A DNA stretch of 42,075 nt, taken from assembly GCA_002238645.1 (NCBI GenBank), contig MPMT01000040.1, forward strand, positions 1 to 42,075. The letters are read 5' to 3'. Positions 31,949 through 40,683 of the stretch are shown here, in pieces. The position numbers and the translations under genes are program-made. The number at the start of each line of letters is the position of its first letter. The first letter of the stretch is position 1. The DNA comes from Alphaproteobacteria bacterium bin52. Lineage in GTDB: Bacteria; Pseudomonadota; Alphaproteobacteria; Thalassobaculales; Thalassobaculaceae. A model generated the notes under the pieces. It did not search any database. It saw only the letters and a list, made by a program, of their open reading frames with translations, and was not told where the DNA came from.

Positions 31949-33004
31949 TCAACGCAGGCTGGCGTTAATGGATTCCAGGACCTCTGGAGACGGCCGGAGC
32001 GCGTCCTCGTCAAGGCTGTTCAGGGGACGGGAAGTCAGTTCCAGCTTCTCCCGCAGGTCATCGTCCCCGGTATCGAGGTACAACAACCCGGTCACCACCT
32101 CGCCCTGGGCCTGCCGGTCCATGATGTAACGAACGGCACCGACCGGATCCCCGTGATCGTAGTCGGAATCGAGCTTGCGCAGGCGCAGCCGGCACTGGTT
32201 GTGCAACGTGACGTCGATCACCTCACCCTCGGCGTAGCTCGCCGTGATCGTCTCGTGGTACGGCACGTAGTCCGTGGCAAGTACCGAGTGTTCATGATCG
32301 CGTACGAACTCGAAGCTCTTGGTCGAACCGAAATGGTTGTTGAAGGTGACACAGGGTGAAATCACGTCAATGAACGCGAATCCCCTGTGGGTCAGCGCCG
32401 CCTTTATCAGCGGCACCAGCTGGTCCTTGTCGCCCGAGAATCCGCGCGCCACAAAACTCGCGCCAAGCTGGATCGCCATCACCGCGAGATCGATGGCCTC
32501 GAACGCGTTTCGCTGACCCTTGCGGCCGACCGAAACCCGGTCGTTTGTCGCGGAGAACTGGCCCTTGGTCAGCCCGTAGGTCCCGTTGTTCTCCACCACG
32601 TAGAGCATGTCGACCTGGCGGCGGACCGCATGGGCAAACTGGCCGAGCCCGATCGACGCGGTGTCCCCGTCCCCGGAAACGCCGACATAGGTGAGATCGC
32701 GGTTGGCCAGGTTGGCGCCGGTCGCGACCGACGCCATGCGCCCGTGTACCGAGTTGAAGCCGTGGCTCTTCGACAGGAAGTAGGTCGGGGTCTTCGATGA
32801 ACAGCCGATGCCGGAGAGCTTGGCAAGCCGGTGCGCGGGCAGATCGAGCTCGAAACAGGCCTCGATAATGGCGGCGCTGACCGAATCGTGTCCACAGCCG
32901 GCGCACAGTGTAGACATGGCGCCCTCGTAGTCACGCCGTGTCAGTCCGAGCGCGTTGCGCGGCAGTCTCGGGTGATGAAACCTGGGCTTGGATACGAATG
33001 ACAT
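31949..33004 (-). CDS. korB: 2-oxoacid:ferredoxin oxidoreductase, beta subunit
   Basis: 351 residues from the ATG at 33004 behind GGGAGG. It carries the thiamine-diphosphate site G-D-G-D at residues 111-114 with N-N at 139-140 (YVVENNGTYGLTKGQF) and four cysteines for a 4Fe-4S cluster: Cys34 and Cys37 (CAGCGH), Cys68 (GIGCSSK) and Cys218 (SPCVTF). It splits a 2-oxo acid with CoA to give acyl-CoA, CO2 and reduced ferredoxin. The long form with YLDTGDDDLREKLELTSRPLNSL at the end is typical of 2-oxoglutarate-type enzymes with two subunits. Last gene of a three-gene operon, 14 nt after the alpha subunit. Confidence 0.9.
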   Translation of the reverse strand: MSFVSKPRFHHPRLPRNALGLTRRDYEGAMSTLCAGCGHDSVSAAIIEACFELDLPAHRLAKLSGIGCSSKTPTYFLSKSHGFNSVHGRMASVATGANLANRDLTYVGVSGDGDTASIGLGQFAHAVRRQVDMLYVVENNGTYGLTKGQFSATNDRVSVGRKGQRNAFEAIDLAVMAIQLGASFVARGFSGDKDQLVPLIKAALTHRGFAFIDVISPCVTFNNHFGSTKSFEFVRDHEHSVLATDYVPYHETITASYAEGEVIDVTLHNQCRLRLRKLDSDYDHGDPVGAVRYIMDRQAQGEVVTGLLYLDTGDDDLREKLELTSRPLNSLDEDALRPSPEVLESINASLR

Positions 33005-33018
33005 CGCACTTCCTCCCG

Positions 33019-34836
33019 TCAGGCCGCCTCGGATCCCCCGGCCGCGCTCCCGTGGCCGACAGCGGCCGCGATCAACTCGGTGACCCGGGTGGCCGTCACC
33101 GGGAACCCGTCGAAGATCAGGATCGGGACCAGTCTCGCCGGATCGATATCGCACTCGTTGATCAGCAGGGAGCGCATCTGGCCGTCCCGGTTCTGCTCGA
33201 CCACGAACACCTTCTCGTGGGCGAGGATGAAGTCTGCCACCTCGGCGGGAAACGGAAAGGAGCGCAGCCGCATTGAATCGACACGGATCCGGCGGTTCGT
33301 CAGCATCTCCAGCGCCTCGGGAATGGCGGCACCGGTACTCCCGAAGTGGATCAGGCCCAGGGTGGCGCCGAACGTGTCCTGGCCGTACACGGGCGCGGGA
33401 ACGAGACTTCTGGCGGTATCGAACTTGCGCAGCAGCCGCTCCATGACCCGGACGTTCACCGTTCCGTCCTCGGTGTAGCCGGCATACTCGTCATGCGAGG
33501 TTCCCCGGCTGAAGAACGCTCCCTTCTCCGGATGGGTTCCGGGCCAGGTCCGGTAGGGAATGCCGTCACCGTCGACATCGAGATACCGACCGAACCGCTC
33601 GACCGCGTCGAGCCCATCGGCATCGAGCACCTTTCCCCGGTCGAATCGTCGATCCGGATCCGTGGCGAGCGGCCGGGTGGTCCAGTCGTTCATGCCGATG
33701 TCGAGGTCGCTCATGACGATGACCGGTGTCTGCACGCGCTCGGCGAGGTCAAAGGCCTCGATCGCAAACTCGAAGCACTCGGCCGGGTCGGCCGGGAACA
33801 GAAGCACGTGCCGGGTGTCGCCGTGGCTTGCATAGGCACAGGAGATGATGTCGGACTGCTGCGTGCGCGTCGGCATGCCGGTGGACGGCCCGCCGCGCTG
33901 GATGTTGAACAGCACCACAGGGATTTCGGCAAAGTAGGCCAGCCCCAGGAACTCGCCCATCAGCGATATGCCCGGGCCGCTGGTGGCGGTGAAGGCACGC
34001 GCACCGTTCCAGCCAGCGCCGATCGCCATGCCGATGGCGGCCAGCTCGTCCTCGGCCTGGACGATGGCATAGGCACGCTTGCCGGTCTCCTCCTCGATAC
34101 GGTAGCGGCTGCAGAACCGCTCGAACGCCTCGGCCAGCGAGGTCGACGGCGTGATCGGATACCAGGCGGCGACCGTCGCCCCGGCGAACAGGCAACCGAG
34201 ACCGGCGGCGGCATTGCCCTCGATCATGATGCTGTCCCCGACCGCGTCACTGGCCTCGACCCTGACGTCAAGCGGGCAGTCGAAGGTCTCGAGCGTGTAG
34301 TTGCGTCCGATGGCGAGAGCCTCGAGATTGGCGCGGATCGCGTCGTCCTTGCCACGGAACTGCCGGGCGATCATCTCCTCGAGTATCCCGACATCGATGC
34401 CGAGGAGTGCGGCGAGCACGCCCACATAGGCGACGTTCTTGAACAACTGGCGTTCGCGGGGAATCTCGAACCGCTTGTTGACGAGCCGGGTCAACGGGAC
34501 CCCGATCGGCGTGATGTCCGACCGCTCGAACTTCTGGATGAAGGTATTGTCGTAGAGCACGTATCCGCCGGGCACGATCGAGGCGATGTCGTCATCCCAG
34601 CTCTGCGGGTTCATCGCCACCATCAGGTCGATGCCTTCGCGGCGTCCCAGGTAGCCGCGCGCGCTCGCACGGACCTCGAACCAGGTCGGCAGGCCCTGGA
34701 TGTTCGACGGAAAGATGTTCTTCGGCGCGACCGGGACACCCATGCGGAAGATCGCGCGGGCGACCAGGGCATTGGCGCTGGCGGACCCCGAACCGTTCAC
34801 GTTGGCAAACTTGAGGACGAACTCGTTGGTCTTCAT
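33019..34836 (-). CDS. korA: 2-oxoacid:ferredoxin oxidoreductase, fused gamma-alpha subunit
   Basis: 605 residues from the ATG at 34836. Residues of about 1-190 are the gamma domain (FANVNGSGSASANALVARAIFRMG, GYVLYDNTFIQKF). Residues of about 220-600 are the alpha part: GNAAAGLGCLFAGATVAAWYPITPSTSLAE, the invariant R-G-G-P-S-T-G-M-P-T-R-T-Q-Q-S-D, and VFVVEQNRDGQMRSLL near the end. The gamma-alpha fusion with a separate beta is the KorAB/OGOR layout. Substrate choice between 2-oxoglutarate and other 2-oxo acids cannot be settled from sequence alone. Its start overlaps the stop of the flavoprotein gene by 4 nt (ATGA), so the three genes are coupled. Confidence 0.9.
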   Translation of the reverse strand: MKTNEFVLKFANVNGSGSASANALVARAIFRMGVPVAPKNIFPSNIQGLPTWFEVRASARGYLGRREGIDLMVAMNPQSWDDDIASIVPGGYVLYDNTFIQKFERSDITPIGVPLTRLVNKRFEIPRERQLFKNVAYVGVLAALLGIDVGILEEMIARQFRGKDDAIRANLEALAIGRNYTLETFDCPLDVRVEASDAVGDSIMIEGNAAAGLGCLFAGATVAAWYPITPSTSLAEAFERFCSRYRIEEETGKRAYAIVQAEDELAAIGMAIGAGWNGARAFTATSGPGISLMGEFLGLAYFAEIPVVLFNIQRGGPSTGMPTRTQQSDIISCAYASHGDTRHVLLFPADPAECFEFAIEAFDLAERVQTPVIVMSDLDIGMNDWTTRPLATDPDRRFDRGKVLDADGLDAVERFGRYLDVDGDGIPYRTWPGTHPEKGAFFSRGTSHDEYAGYTEDGTVNVRVMERLLRKFDTARSLVPAPVYGQDTFGATLGLIHFGSTGAAIPEALEMLTNRRIRVDSMRLRSFPFPAEVADFILAHEKVFVVEQNRDGQMRSLLINECDIDPARLVPILIFDGFPVTATRVTELIAAAVGHGSAAGGSEAA

Positions 34837-36671
34837 GGCCCGAGCCTCTGGTTCTGCGCCTTCGCCTCCTCGTAAATGAACTTCTTCATGTCCCATGCGG
34901 CAGTCGGACACCGCTCCGCGCACAGTCCGCAGTGCAGGCAGACATCCTCGTCCTTGACCATCACCCGCCCGGTCGGCAGGTCGTCCGAAACGTACAGATC
35001 CTGGCTCTCGTCAAGCGCCGGCACCCTGATTCGCTGCCTCAGCTCCGGTTCCGGCGCATTGTTGATGAAGTTGATGCAGTCGACCGGGCAGACGTCGACA
35101 CAGGCATCGCATTCGATGCACCGGCCTGTCTCGAACACGGTCTGGATGTCGCAGTTCAGGCATCGCATCGCCTCCTCGAACCCGAGCCGCTCGTCAAATC
35201 CCAGTTCCACCTCCATCCGGATGTCGCCGAGCGCCAGCGCCTTGTCGGCATGCGGCACGAGGTAGCGCTGATCCTCGGAAATCACGTTGTGGTAGGACCA
35301 TTCGTGCATGCCCATCTTCTGGCTGACCAGGGTGACATGCGGCGCGAGCCGCTCGGTCAGGTCCCTGCCTTCGCACAGCAAGTCGATCGAGATCGCCGCC
35401 TGGTGGCCGTGGGCGACGGCCCAGATGATGTTCTCCGGTCCGAAGGCCGCGTCACCACCGAAGAACACCCGTGGATGGGTGGACCGGAAGGTCACCTGGT
35501 CCACCACGGGCATGTCCCACTTGTCGAACTCGAGGCCGATGTCCCGCTCGATCCAGGGGAAGTGGTTCTCCTGGCCGATGGCGCACAACACGTCGTCACA
35601 GGGGAAGAACACCGGTTCCTCCCCGGTCGGGACCAGCCTGCGCCGGCCGGTGTCGTCATACACGGGCCTGACCTTCTCGAAGGTCACGCCCACCAGCCTG
35701 CCGTTCTCGCGGACGAATTCCAGCGGGACGTGGTTGTTGAGGATCTCGACATCCTCGCGTTGCGCGTCCTCGATTTCCCAGGGAGACGCCTTCATCTCCT
35801 CGAACGGACTGCGGACGATCACCTTGACGTCCTCTCCGCCGAGGCGCATCGCGGTGCGGCAGCAGTCCATGGCGGTGTTGCCGCCGCCAAGCACGATCAC
35901 CCGCCGGCCGACGGTATCGGTATGGCCGAAGGCAACGCTCATCAGCCAGTCGATGCCGATGTGGAAGTTGTCGGCGACCTCGTCCCGGCCCGGGATCTGC
36001 AGATCGCGCCCGCGCGGCGCCCCGGTGCCGACGAATACCGCATCGTAGCCTTCGTCCAGTACCGACTGCAGGCTCGTAACGTCCGTGTCCAACCGGGTTT
36101 CGATGCCGAAATCTAGGATGCGGTCGACCTCCTCGTCCAGCACCGACTGCGGCAGCCGGAACGCCGGGATCTGGCTGCGCATCATACCGCCACCCTTCGC
36201 GTCACGGTCATAGACCACGACATGGTAGCCAAGCGGTGCGAGGTCGCGGGCGACGGTCAGCGAGGCCGGACCGGCCCCGATGCACGCGACGCGCTTGCCG
36301 TTCGGCGCCGCGATCTCGGGCATCAGGTGCTCGATGTCGCCGCGGTAGTCGGCGGCCACACGCTTCAGCCGGCAAATGGCAACCGGCTTGTCCTCGACAC
36401 GGACACGCCGGCAGGCCGGTTCGCATGGCCGGTCGCAGGTTCGCCCGAGGATCCCGGGAAACACGTTCGATTCCCAGTTGACCATGTAGGCGTCGGTGTA
36501 GCGGCCCTGGGCGATCATCCGGATGTACTCGGGCACAGGGGTGTGGGCCGGACACGCCCACTGGCAATCCACCACCTTGTGAAAATACTGCGGATCGGTG
36601 ATGTCGGTGGGCCGCATTTTCGTCCCCGGCGCGTCCGCCCGTGCGCTGGGCCTGTGCTCGTCTGGGCTCAT
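34833..36671 (-). CDS. FAD/Fe-S NAD(P)H:ferredoxin-type oxidoreductase (KorC/GltD-like)
   Basis: 612 residues. The N-terminus has the cysteine set of GltD-type proteins (Cys36, Cys40, Cys79, Cys83 and Cys87: VDCQWACPAHTP and GRTCDRPCEPACRR). It is followed by an FAD site (VACIGAGPASLTVARDLA), an NAD(P) site (VIVLGGGNTAMDCCRTA) and FFGGDAAFGPENIIWAVAHG. The C-terminus adds two 4Fe-4S ferredoxin motifs (CIECDACVDVCPVDC and CLHCGLCAERCP). It would pass electrons between NAD(P)H and the 2-oxoacid:ferredoxin oxidoreductase encoded by the next two genes, as proposed for KorC with KorAB in Thauera. It is the first gene of the operon; the promoter must lie in 36672-36980. Confidence 0.87.
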   Translation of the reverse strand: MSPDEHRPSARADAPGTKMRPTDITDPQYFHKVVDCQWACPAHTPVPEYIRMIAQGRYTDAYMVNWESNVFPGILGRTCDRPCEPACRRVRVEDKPVAICRLKRVAADYRGDIEHLMPEIAAPNGKRVACIGAGPASLTVARDLAPLGYHVVVYDRDAKGGGMMRSQIPAFRLPQSVLDEEVDRILDFGIETRLDTDVTSLQSVLDEGYDAVFVGTGAPRGRDLQIPGRDEVADNFHIGIDWLMSVAFGHTDTVGRRVIVLGGGNTAMDCCRTAMRLGGEDVKVIVRSPFEEMKASPWEIEDAQREDVEILNNHVPLEFVRENGRLVGVTFEKVRPVYDDTGRRRLVPTGEEPVFFPCDDVLCAIGQENHFPWIERDIGLEFDKWDMPVVDQVTFRSTHPRVFFGGDAAFGPENIIWAVAHGHQAAISIDLLCEGRDLTERLAPHVTLVSQKMGMHEWSYHNVISEDQRYLVPHADKALALGDIRMEVELGFDERLGFEEAMRCLNCDIQTVFETGRCIECDACVDVCPVDCINFINNAPEPELRQRIRVPALDESQDLYVSDDLPTGRVMVKDEDVCLHCGLCAERCPTAAWDMKKFIYEEAKAQNQRLGP

Positions 36672-36980
36672 GGTCTACTGGCACTTCCCGCGATTTGGCG
36701 CCCGACCCGGAGGCACCCTGGACAATAGCACTGAATCCAGCCTCGATCGACAGGATCGCACCGTCACGCCGGTACCAGGGTCATAACACGCTACATACGC
36801 CCGCAGGCCGCAAGCTTCAAGGTTCGAGCGAAATCCGGTACCGCACACGGGTCACGCGTCCTGCCGGGATCGGGGGCGCAAGTCGTCACCCGATACGGGC
36901 CGCGGCGGGGCCCGGGACGCCGTCAGCCGTGTGACCTGATCAAGCGGCCGCGTCACCGGCGCCGTTCGCCACGCGAGCGA
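36672..36980. other. 309-bp gap upstream of the kor operon
   Basis: No gene, RNA or clear repeat seen. It must hold the promoter of the minus-strand kor operon and the end of the flavin reductase transcript. A TATTGT near 36724 on the minus strand could be a -10 box, but no good -35 was found. It is GC-rich at the reductase side. Confidence 0.5.
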
Positions 36981-37466
36981 CTAGCCCGCCGGGGTGACAA
37001 GCCGGGCGTACCCTCCCCGGTGGTACAGGAGCGGCGGTGTTTCCGAAAGGATCTCGACGCGGCGGACACGCCCGATGATCACCACGTGATCGCCTGCCTG
37101 GTGGCGCGCATCGAGGACGCAGTCGGCAGCACAGACAACACCATCCAGGATGGGTGCGCCGGTTGCCCACCGGCTCCAGGCCACACCGTCGAACCGGTCG
37201 CCGTCGTGGACCGCGAACCGGGTCGACAGCTCCTGTTGCTCGCCCGAGAGGATGTTGACCGCAAAGCAGTCGACCGACATGAAGGCATCATAGTTGGTGG
37301 AGGCGCACCCGAGGCAGAACAGCACCAGCGGCGGGTCGAGCGAAACCGAACTGAAGGAGTTGGCGGTGATCCCGCAGGGCCGGCCATCCACCAGGGTGGT
37401 CACGATGGTAACCCCTGTTGCAAATCGGCCCATCGCGTCGCGAAAGAGGCGCTGGTCGATCATCAT
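36981..37466 (-). CDS. Flavin reductase family protein (HpaC/ActVB-like)
   Basis: 161 residues; the gene begins with two ATG codons (37466 and 37463). The split-barrel flavin reductase fold shows R-D-A-M-G-R-F-A-T-G-V-T-I-V-T-T at the start, GITANSFSSVSLDPPLVLFCLG, FAVNILSGEQQELSTRFA, and the C-terminal HVVIIGRVRRVE with PPLLYHRGGYARL. The enzyme reduces free FMN or FAD with NAD(P)H, usually to feed a two-component monooxygenase. No oxygenase partner is visible nearby, so it may serve one elsewhere. Divergent from bpt. Confidence 0.9.
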   Translation of the reverse strand: MMIDQRLFRDAMGRFATGVTIVTTLVDGRPCGITANSFSSVSLDPPLVLFCLGCASTNYDAFMSVDCFAVNILSGEQQELSTRFAVHDGDRFDGVAWSRWATGAPILDGVVCAADCVLDARHQAGDHVVIIGRVRRVEILSETPPLLYHRGGYARLVTPAG

Positions 37467-37642
37467 GTCCTCGGCTCCCGTCAGCGCCGTTTGTCCGCGA
37501 CAGCGTCAACACTCGCCGGGTCCCGTGCAAGCGATTTCTGTCCGGTGGCGGGCGGGCGGGCGACGGACCTGTCGCGTGGGGTTGGCATGACTGGTCAACT
37601 CCCCGCAATATGGATGCGGGCTGCCCCGAGGGAAGACCAGGC

Positions 37643-38383
37643 ATGATCGATGGTGCGCGGCTTCGGCTGCTCGACTTCTTCGTGACTCATCCGAACCCGT
37701 GCCCGTACCTGCCGGACCGGCTGGAACAGCGGGTGGTCACCAACATGACGAATCCCCTCGCCGCCGCCAGCCATGACACCCTGGCCCGGGCCGGGTTCCG
37801 GCGCGTACAGCAGTTCGCGTACCGTCCGGCCTGCCCGCAGTGCTCCGCCTGCGTGCCGATCCGGGTCGACGTGAACCGGTTCACGCTGACCCGTTCGTTC
37901 CGGCGTGTCCTGAATCGTAACCGGGACCTGGTGATGGACTGGCGGGACCCCGTGGCCACTACTGAACAGTATCGGCTGTTCAGCAGCTACCAGCGCTGCA
38001 GACACGAGGGTGGCGGCATGCAGGACATGGGATTTGCCGACTATGCCGACATGGTGTGCGAGACCCCGATCGAGACCCGGATCGCCGAGTTTCGTCTCGC
38101 GGGCTCCGGACAGCTTCTCGGTGTCGGCCTGGTCGATTTCCAGAGTGATGGCCTGTCTGCCGTCTACAGTTTCTTTGGCGCCACCCGCCCCGACCGCAGT
38201 CTCGGCACCCACATCATCCTGTCCCTGATCGCCGGCGCCCGTGCGCTCGGGCTGCCCTATGTCTACCTGGGGTACTGGATCAGTTCATCGGAAAAGATGG
38301 CCTACAAGTCCCGTTTCCGGCCGGTCGAGATCCTGACCGTGGCCGGCTGGAAGACGGCATGCGTGGAGGACGCGGTGGACTGA
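37643..38383 (+). CDS. bpt: Aspartate/glutamate leucyltransferase (N-end rule)
   Basis: 246 residues from the ATG at 37643. The ATE1/Bpt family blocks are PCPYLPDRLEQRVVTNM at the start, RRVQQFAYRPACPQCSACVPIRVDVNRF (a cysteine set as in other Bpt proteins), RSFRRVLNRNRD, and the C-terminal SAVYSFFGATRPDRSLGTHIILSLIAGARALGLPYVYLGYWI with SEKMAYKSRF. Bpt attaches Leu from leucyl-tRNA to proteins with N-terminal Asp or Glu, marking them for ClpS/ClpAP. It is commonly found in alphaproteobacteria. It stands alone, convergent with the TauD-type gene (15 nt between stops). Confidence 0.93.
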   Translation: MIDGARLRLLDFFVTHPNPCPYLPDRLEQRVVTNMTNPLAAASHDTLARAGFRRVQQFAYRPACPQCSACVPIRVDVNRFTLTRSFRRVLNRNRDLVMDWRDPVATTEQYRLFSSYQRCRHEGGGMQDMGFADYADMVCETPIETRIAEFRLAGSGQLLGVGLVDFQSDGLSAVYSFFGATRPDRSLGTHIILSLIAGARALGLPYVYLGYWISSSEKMAYKSRFRPVEILTVAGWKTACVEDAVD

Positions 38384-38398
38384 ACTGCACCCGTTCCC

Positions 38399-39292
38399 TC
38401 ACGCTGCGAGCACAGGCCCGTCACCGACGATGGTGGTGCGATGCATCACCCGGCGTTCACCGGGATCGTGCGGCGTGACCCTGTGCATGGTGCAACGGTT
38501 GTCCCACATGACGATGTCGTCGGTTTCCCACCGGTGGCAGTAGACGAACCGTTCCTGGGACGCGAACTCGGCGAGTTCCCCGATGAACTCGACGGCGTCC
38601 TCGTCCTCCATGCCCTCGATCCGGTCGTTGTAGATCGGGCTGATGTAGAGTGACGTGCGCCCGGTGACCGGGTGCCGGCGTACCATCGGCTGCCAGACCG
38701 GCGGCATGGCCGCCCGTTCGGCCTCGGTCGGCTTCCGGGCCCCGGTGATCCGGCTGAGCATCTCGAAATCGTGCCGGGCCCGGCGACCGCGGATGCGGTC
38801 CTTCCACGCCTCCGGCAACGCCTCCCAGACCGCGTACATGTTGGAAAAACAGGTCTGCCCCCCGGTCCGGCTGACCTCGATTCCGTGCAGGAGCGATCCC
38901 ATGGCGGGAACCGGCCGGTAGCTCGAGTCGGTGTGCCAGGTGCGCGCACTGGACAGCTGCTGCATGGTCGGGTGCTCGCGCGGCATGATGGTCCCGGTCT
39001 CGTCGGTGTTGGAGACGCGGAAGATCTCGCGCACCGTGGTCGACTTGAGAATGTCCTGGTGGAAGACCTCGGCCTCCCCGAAACACCGGGTCACCTCGAC
39101 ATGCCAGTCGTCGGTCACCGGCTGGTCCGGAAACACCAGGACCAGGTGTTCCATCCAGGCCGCGTGGATCGCCGCGGCGGCCTCCTCGTCGACCGGACCG
39201 TTGAAGTCGACACCGCGGAATTCCGCGCCGAGAGCCGGATGCAGACTGCGAACCTGGAAGCGGGTTGCCCCGGTACCGGGCGTGATGTTCAT
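38399..39292 (-). CDS. TauD/TfdA-family Fe(II)/2-oxoglutarate dioxygenase
   Basis: 297 residues from the ATG at 39292 with GAGG upstream. The iron ligands are His120 and Asp122 in TWHTDSSY and a distal His270 in NRCTMHRVTP; Arg281 (GERRVMHRTT) would bind 2-oxoglutarate. N-terminal ALGAEFRGVDFNGPVDEE and LVFPDQ are also typical. Enzymes of this group hydroxylate and so cleave taurine, alkyl sulfates, phenoxyacetates or other substrates. No transporter or sulfonate gene is nearby, so the substrate is unknown. Downstream (higher coordinates) the decayed accessory region begins. Confidence 0.9.
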   Translation of the reverse strand: MNITPGTGATRFQVRSLHPALGAEFRGVDFNGPVDEEAAAAIHAAWMEHLVLVFPDQPVTDDWHVEVTRCFGEAEVFHQDILKSTTVREIFRVSNTDETGTIMPREHPTMQQLSSARTWHTDSSYRPVPAMGSLLHGIEVSRTGGQTCFSNMYAVWEALPEAWKDRIRGRRARHDFEMLSRITGARKPTEAERAAMPPVWQPMVRRHPVTGRTSLYISPIYNDRIEGMEDEDAVEFIGELAEFASQERFVYCHRWETDDIVMWDNRCTMHRVTPHDPGERRVMHRTTIVGDGPVLAA

Positions 39293-39479
39293 GGACTGGC
39301 CTCCCCTGTCACTCAGCGCTGTCACGGATATTACCACATCAGCCGGCACCCTGGTCGAGCTTCAGGCCGGGGTGGTTCCGGCAGGGCGTGCCGGTGCAAG
39401 GGCGGCACACCCGGTGAGCCACCCTCGGGCCCCGACGCCGGTCGGTGCCGGGGGTCGTGATGCGGTGCGCAGGCTTGAT

Positions 39480-39782
39480 TGCCGGGCGGAGGCCGGACCA
39501 TGCGTGCAACCTGCCTTTGCGCCGTTCGGCTGCGGGCCTCTCGCGATGTGGCTGCGCGGGCTCGTCGCTCGCCTGCATTCGCATCCGGTGCCCGGCGATT
39601 CCCCAGCCGATCTTCTCCAGCGCCAGGGCCGACTTGTTCGTCGACGCTCCGGCCTTGCCGTTCAGCAAGCAGGGCAGCGTTCCGTGTTCTCACCCGGCAC
39701 GCTCAGCCATATCGGTCACGTTCCAGCCCACCTCGTCCATGCTTTCGCGGATGAGTTCACCCGGGCGCGCCGGGTTGCGCAT
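39480..39782 (-). pseudogene. higA: higA-type antitoxin pseudogene with an in-frame TGA
   Basis: The frame starts at an ATG at 39782 (M-R-N-P-A-R-P-G-E-L-I-R-E-S-M) and reads on through D-E-V-G-W-N-V-T-D-M-A-E-R-A-G to a TGA at 39690-39692. In the same frame it continues with T-L-P-C-L-L-N-G-K-A-G-A-S and LALEKIGWGIAGHRMRMQASDEPAQ. Both parts are HigA/VapI-like XRE antitoxin sequence (R-N-P-x-R-P-G-E at the start, L-L-N-G-K-A-G in the HTH, RMQA near the end). The usual C-terminus lies near 39480; the open frame continues to about 39339 without resemblance. The nonsense codon cuts the HTH in two, so this is a pseudogene unless TGA is read through. Confidence 0.72.
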
Positions 39783-40179
39783 TCACTGCAGCGTGATACG
39801 TAGCGCGCCGTGATCGCCCGCCGTTCCATCACGGCCGGCGACGGCGCTGCGCTGCAGGAACCTGCGCAGCTGACCGGTAATGGCGATCAAGTCCTCGACG
39901 CCGCAAGTGCGCGGCGGCGGCCCCGGGGCGCCCGGCCACGCCCTCGCGGCCGCTCCGCTCGACCTCCCGGACGGAGCCGTGACGTCGGGCCCCCGCCGGT
40001 CAGGGTTCTCGCCGCGGCTCTGGTTCACTGGCGGTGAAGCATGGGGAAACGCAAAGCGACGGGAACTGGCGGTTCCGGACCCAGGCGCTGCGACGCAGGG
40101 CGGACGCGGGCCGGCTGCGCAGCAGGGAGAAGGGAAGCGTCGCCGCGAGTTCGCCGGCCGGCTTCGGCCGGTCCGGGGC
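39783..40179. other. Possible higB remnant and non-coding sequence
   Basis: A higB-type toxin gene would be expected here, just before higA on the minus strand. A stretch near 39830-39900 (VEDLIAITGQLRRFL) faintly recalls the E-D-L-R-x-x-P-G-x-x-L region of HigB, but frames are broken. No other gene is convincing. Confidence 0.3.
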
Positions 40180-40683
40180 TTACGCCCGCAACAGCCCTTC
40201 GATTTCTGACGTCCGCAGGACCAGCATGAGCGGTTCGCGGGCGGAGAACGGGCGGAATCCGAACTTCGTGCAGAACGCCGCGGCCCGTTCGTCGATGGCC
40301 TGCACGAGGATGGCGCGGGCGCCGACCACGCCGGCGGCGGCGAGGCAGCGCCCGGCCGCGTCGACCAGAAGGTCGGAGCCGAGGCGCCGGGCCCGGTAGT
40401 GCTCGTCGACGGCGAGCTGTCCGAGCAGAATGACCGGGACCGGGTCCGGCTTGCCGCGCCCGACCCGGGACGACACCCGACGCCGCTCCACCGAGCTGGC
40501 GGCGAGGCTGTAGAACCCCGCCACGCGGTCGCCGTCGCAGGCGACATATGTGCGGGCGCCGCCTTTGGCCTCGTTCAGCCGTGCCTTGCACCGGAGCCAG
40601 GCGTCGAGGGTCGGGACACCCGAAGAGAACCGCGAGACGTCGTGGCGGGGTGCGCGCGGCTCCGGCGGTCCCAGCGGTCCCAC
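40180..40683 (-). CDS. TacT-type GNAT acetyltransferase toxin, catalytic Tyr replaced
   Basis: 167 residues from a GTG at 40683, which lies at the end of the antitoxin frame. The sequence follows TacT/AtaT-type tRNA-acetylating toxins: SRFSSGVPTLDAWLRCKARLNEAKGGARTYVA, GDRVAGFYSLAASSVE, PVILLGQLAVDEHYRARRLGSDLL (acetyl-CoA binding), VVGARAILVQAIDERAAAFCTKFGFRPF. The family has F-Y before x-x-F-G-F, its Tyr acting as the general acid; here it is F-C (TGC in place of TAC or TAT). The toxin may therefore be inactive. Family members acetylate aminoacyl-tRNA and arrest growth. The antitoxin upstream is frameshifted, so loss of toxicity fits. Confidence 0.75.
   Translation of the reverse strand: MGPLGPPEPRAPRHDVSRFSSGVPTLDAWLRCKARLNEAKGGARTYVACDGDRVAGFYSLAASSVERRRVSSRVGRGKPDPVPVILLGQLAVDEHYRARRLGSDLLVDAAGRCLAAAGVVGARAILVQAIDERAAAFCTKFGFRPFSAREPLMLVLRTSEIEGLLRA

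Noticed and set aside
33346..34875. Long plus-strand frame opposite korA
   Set aside because: Antisense to a conserved enzyme; composition dominated by Arg, Gly, Asp and Val with no domain.
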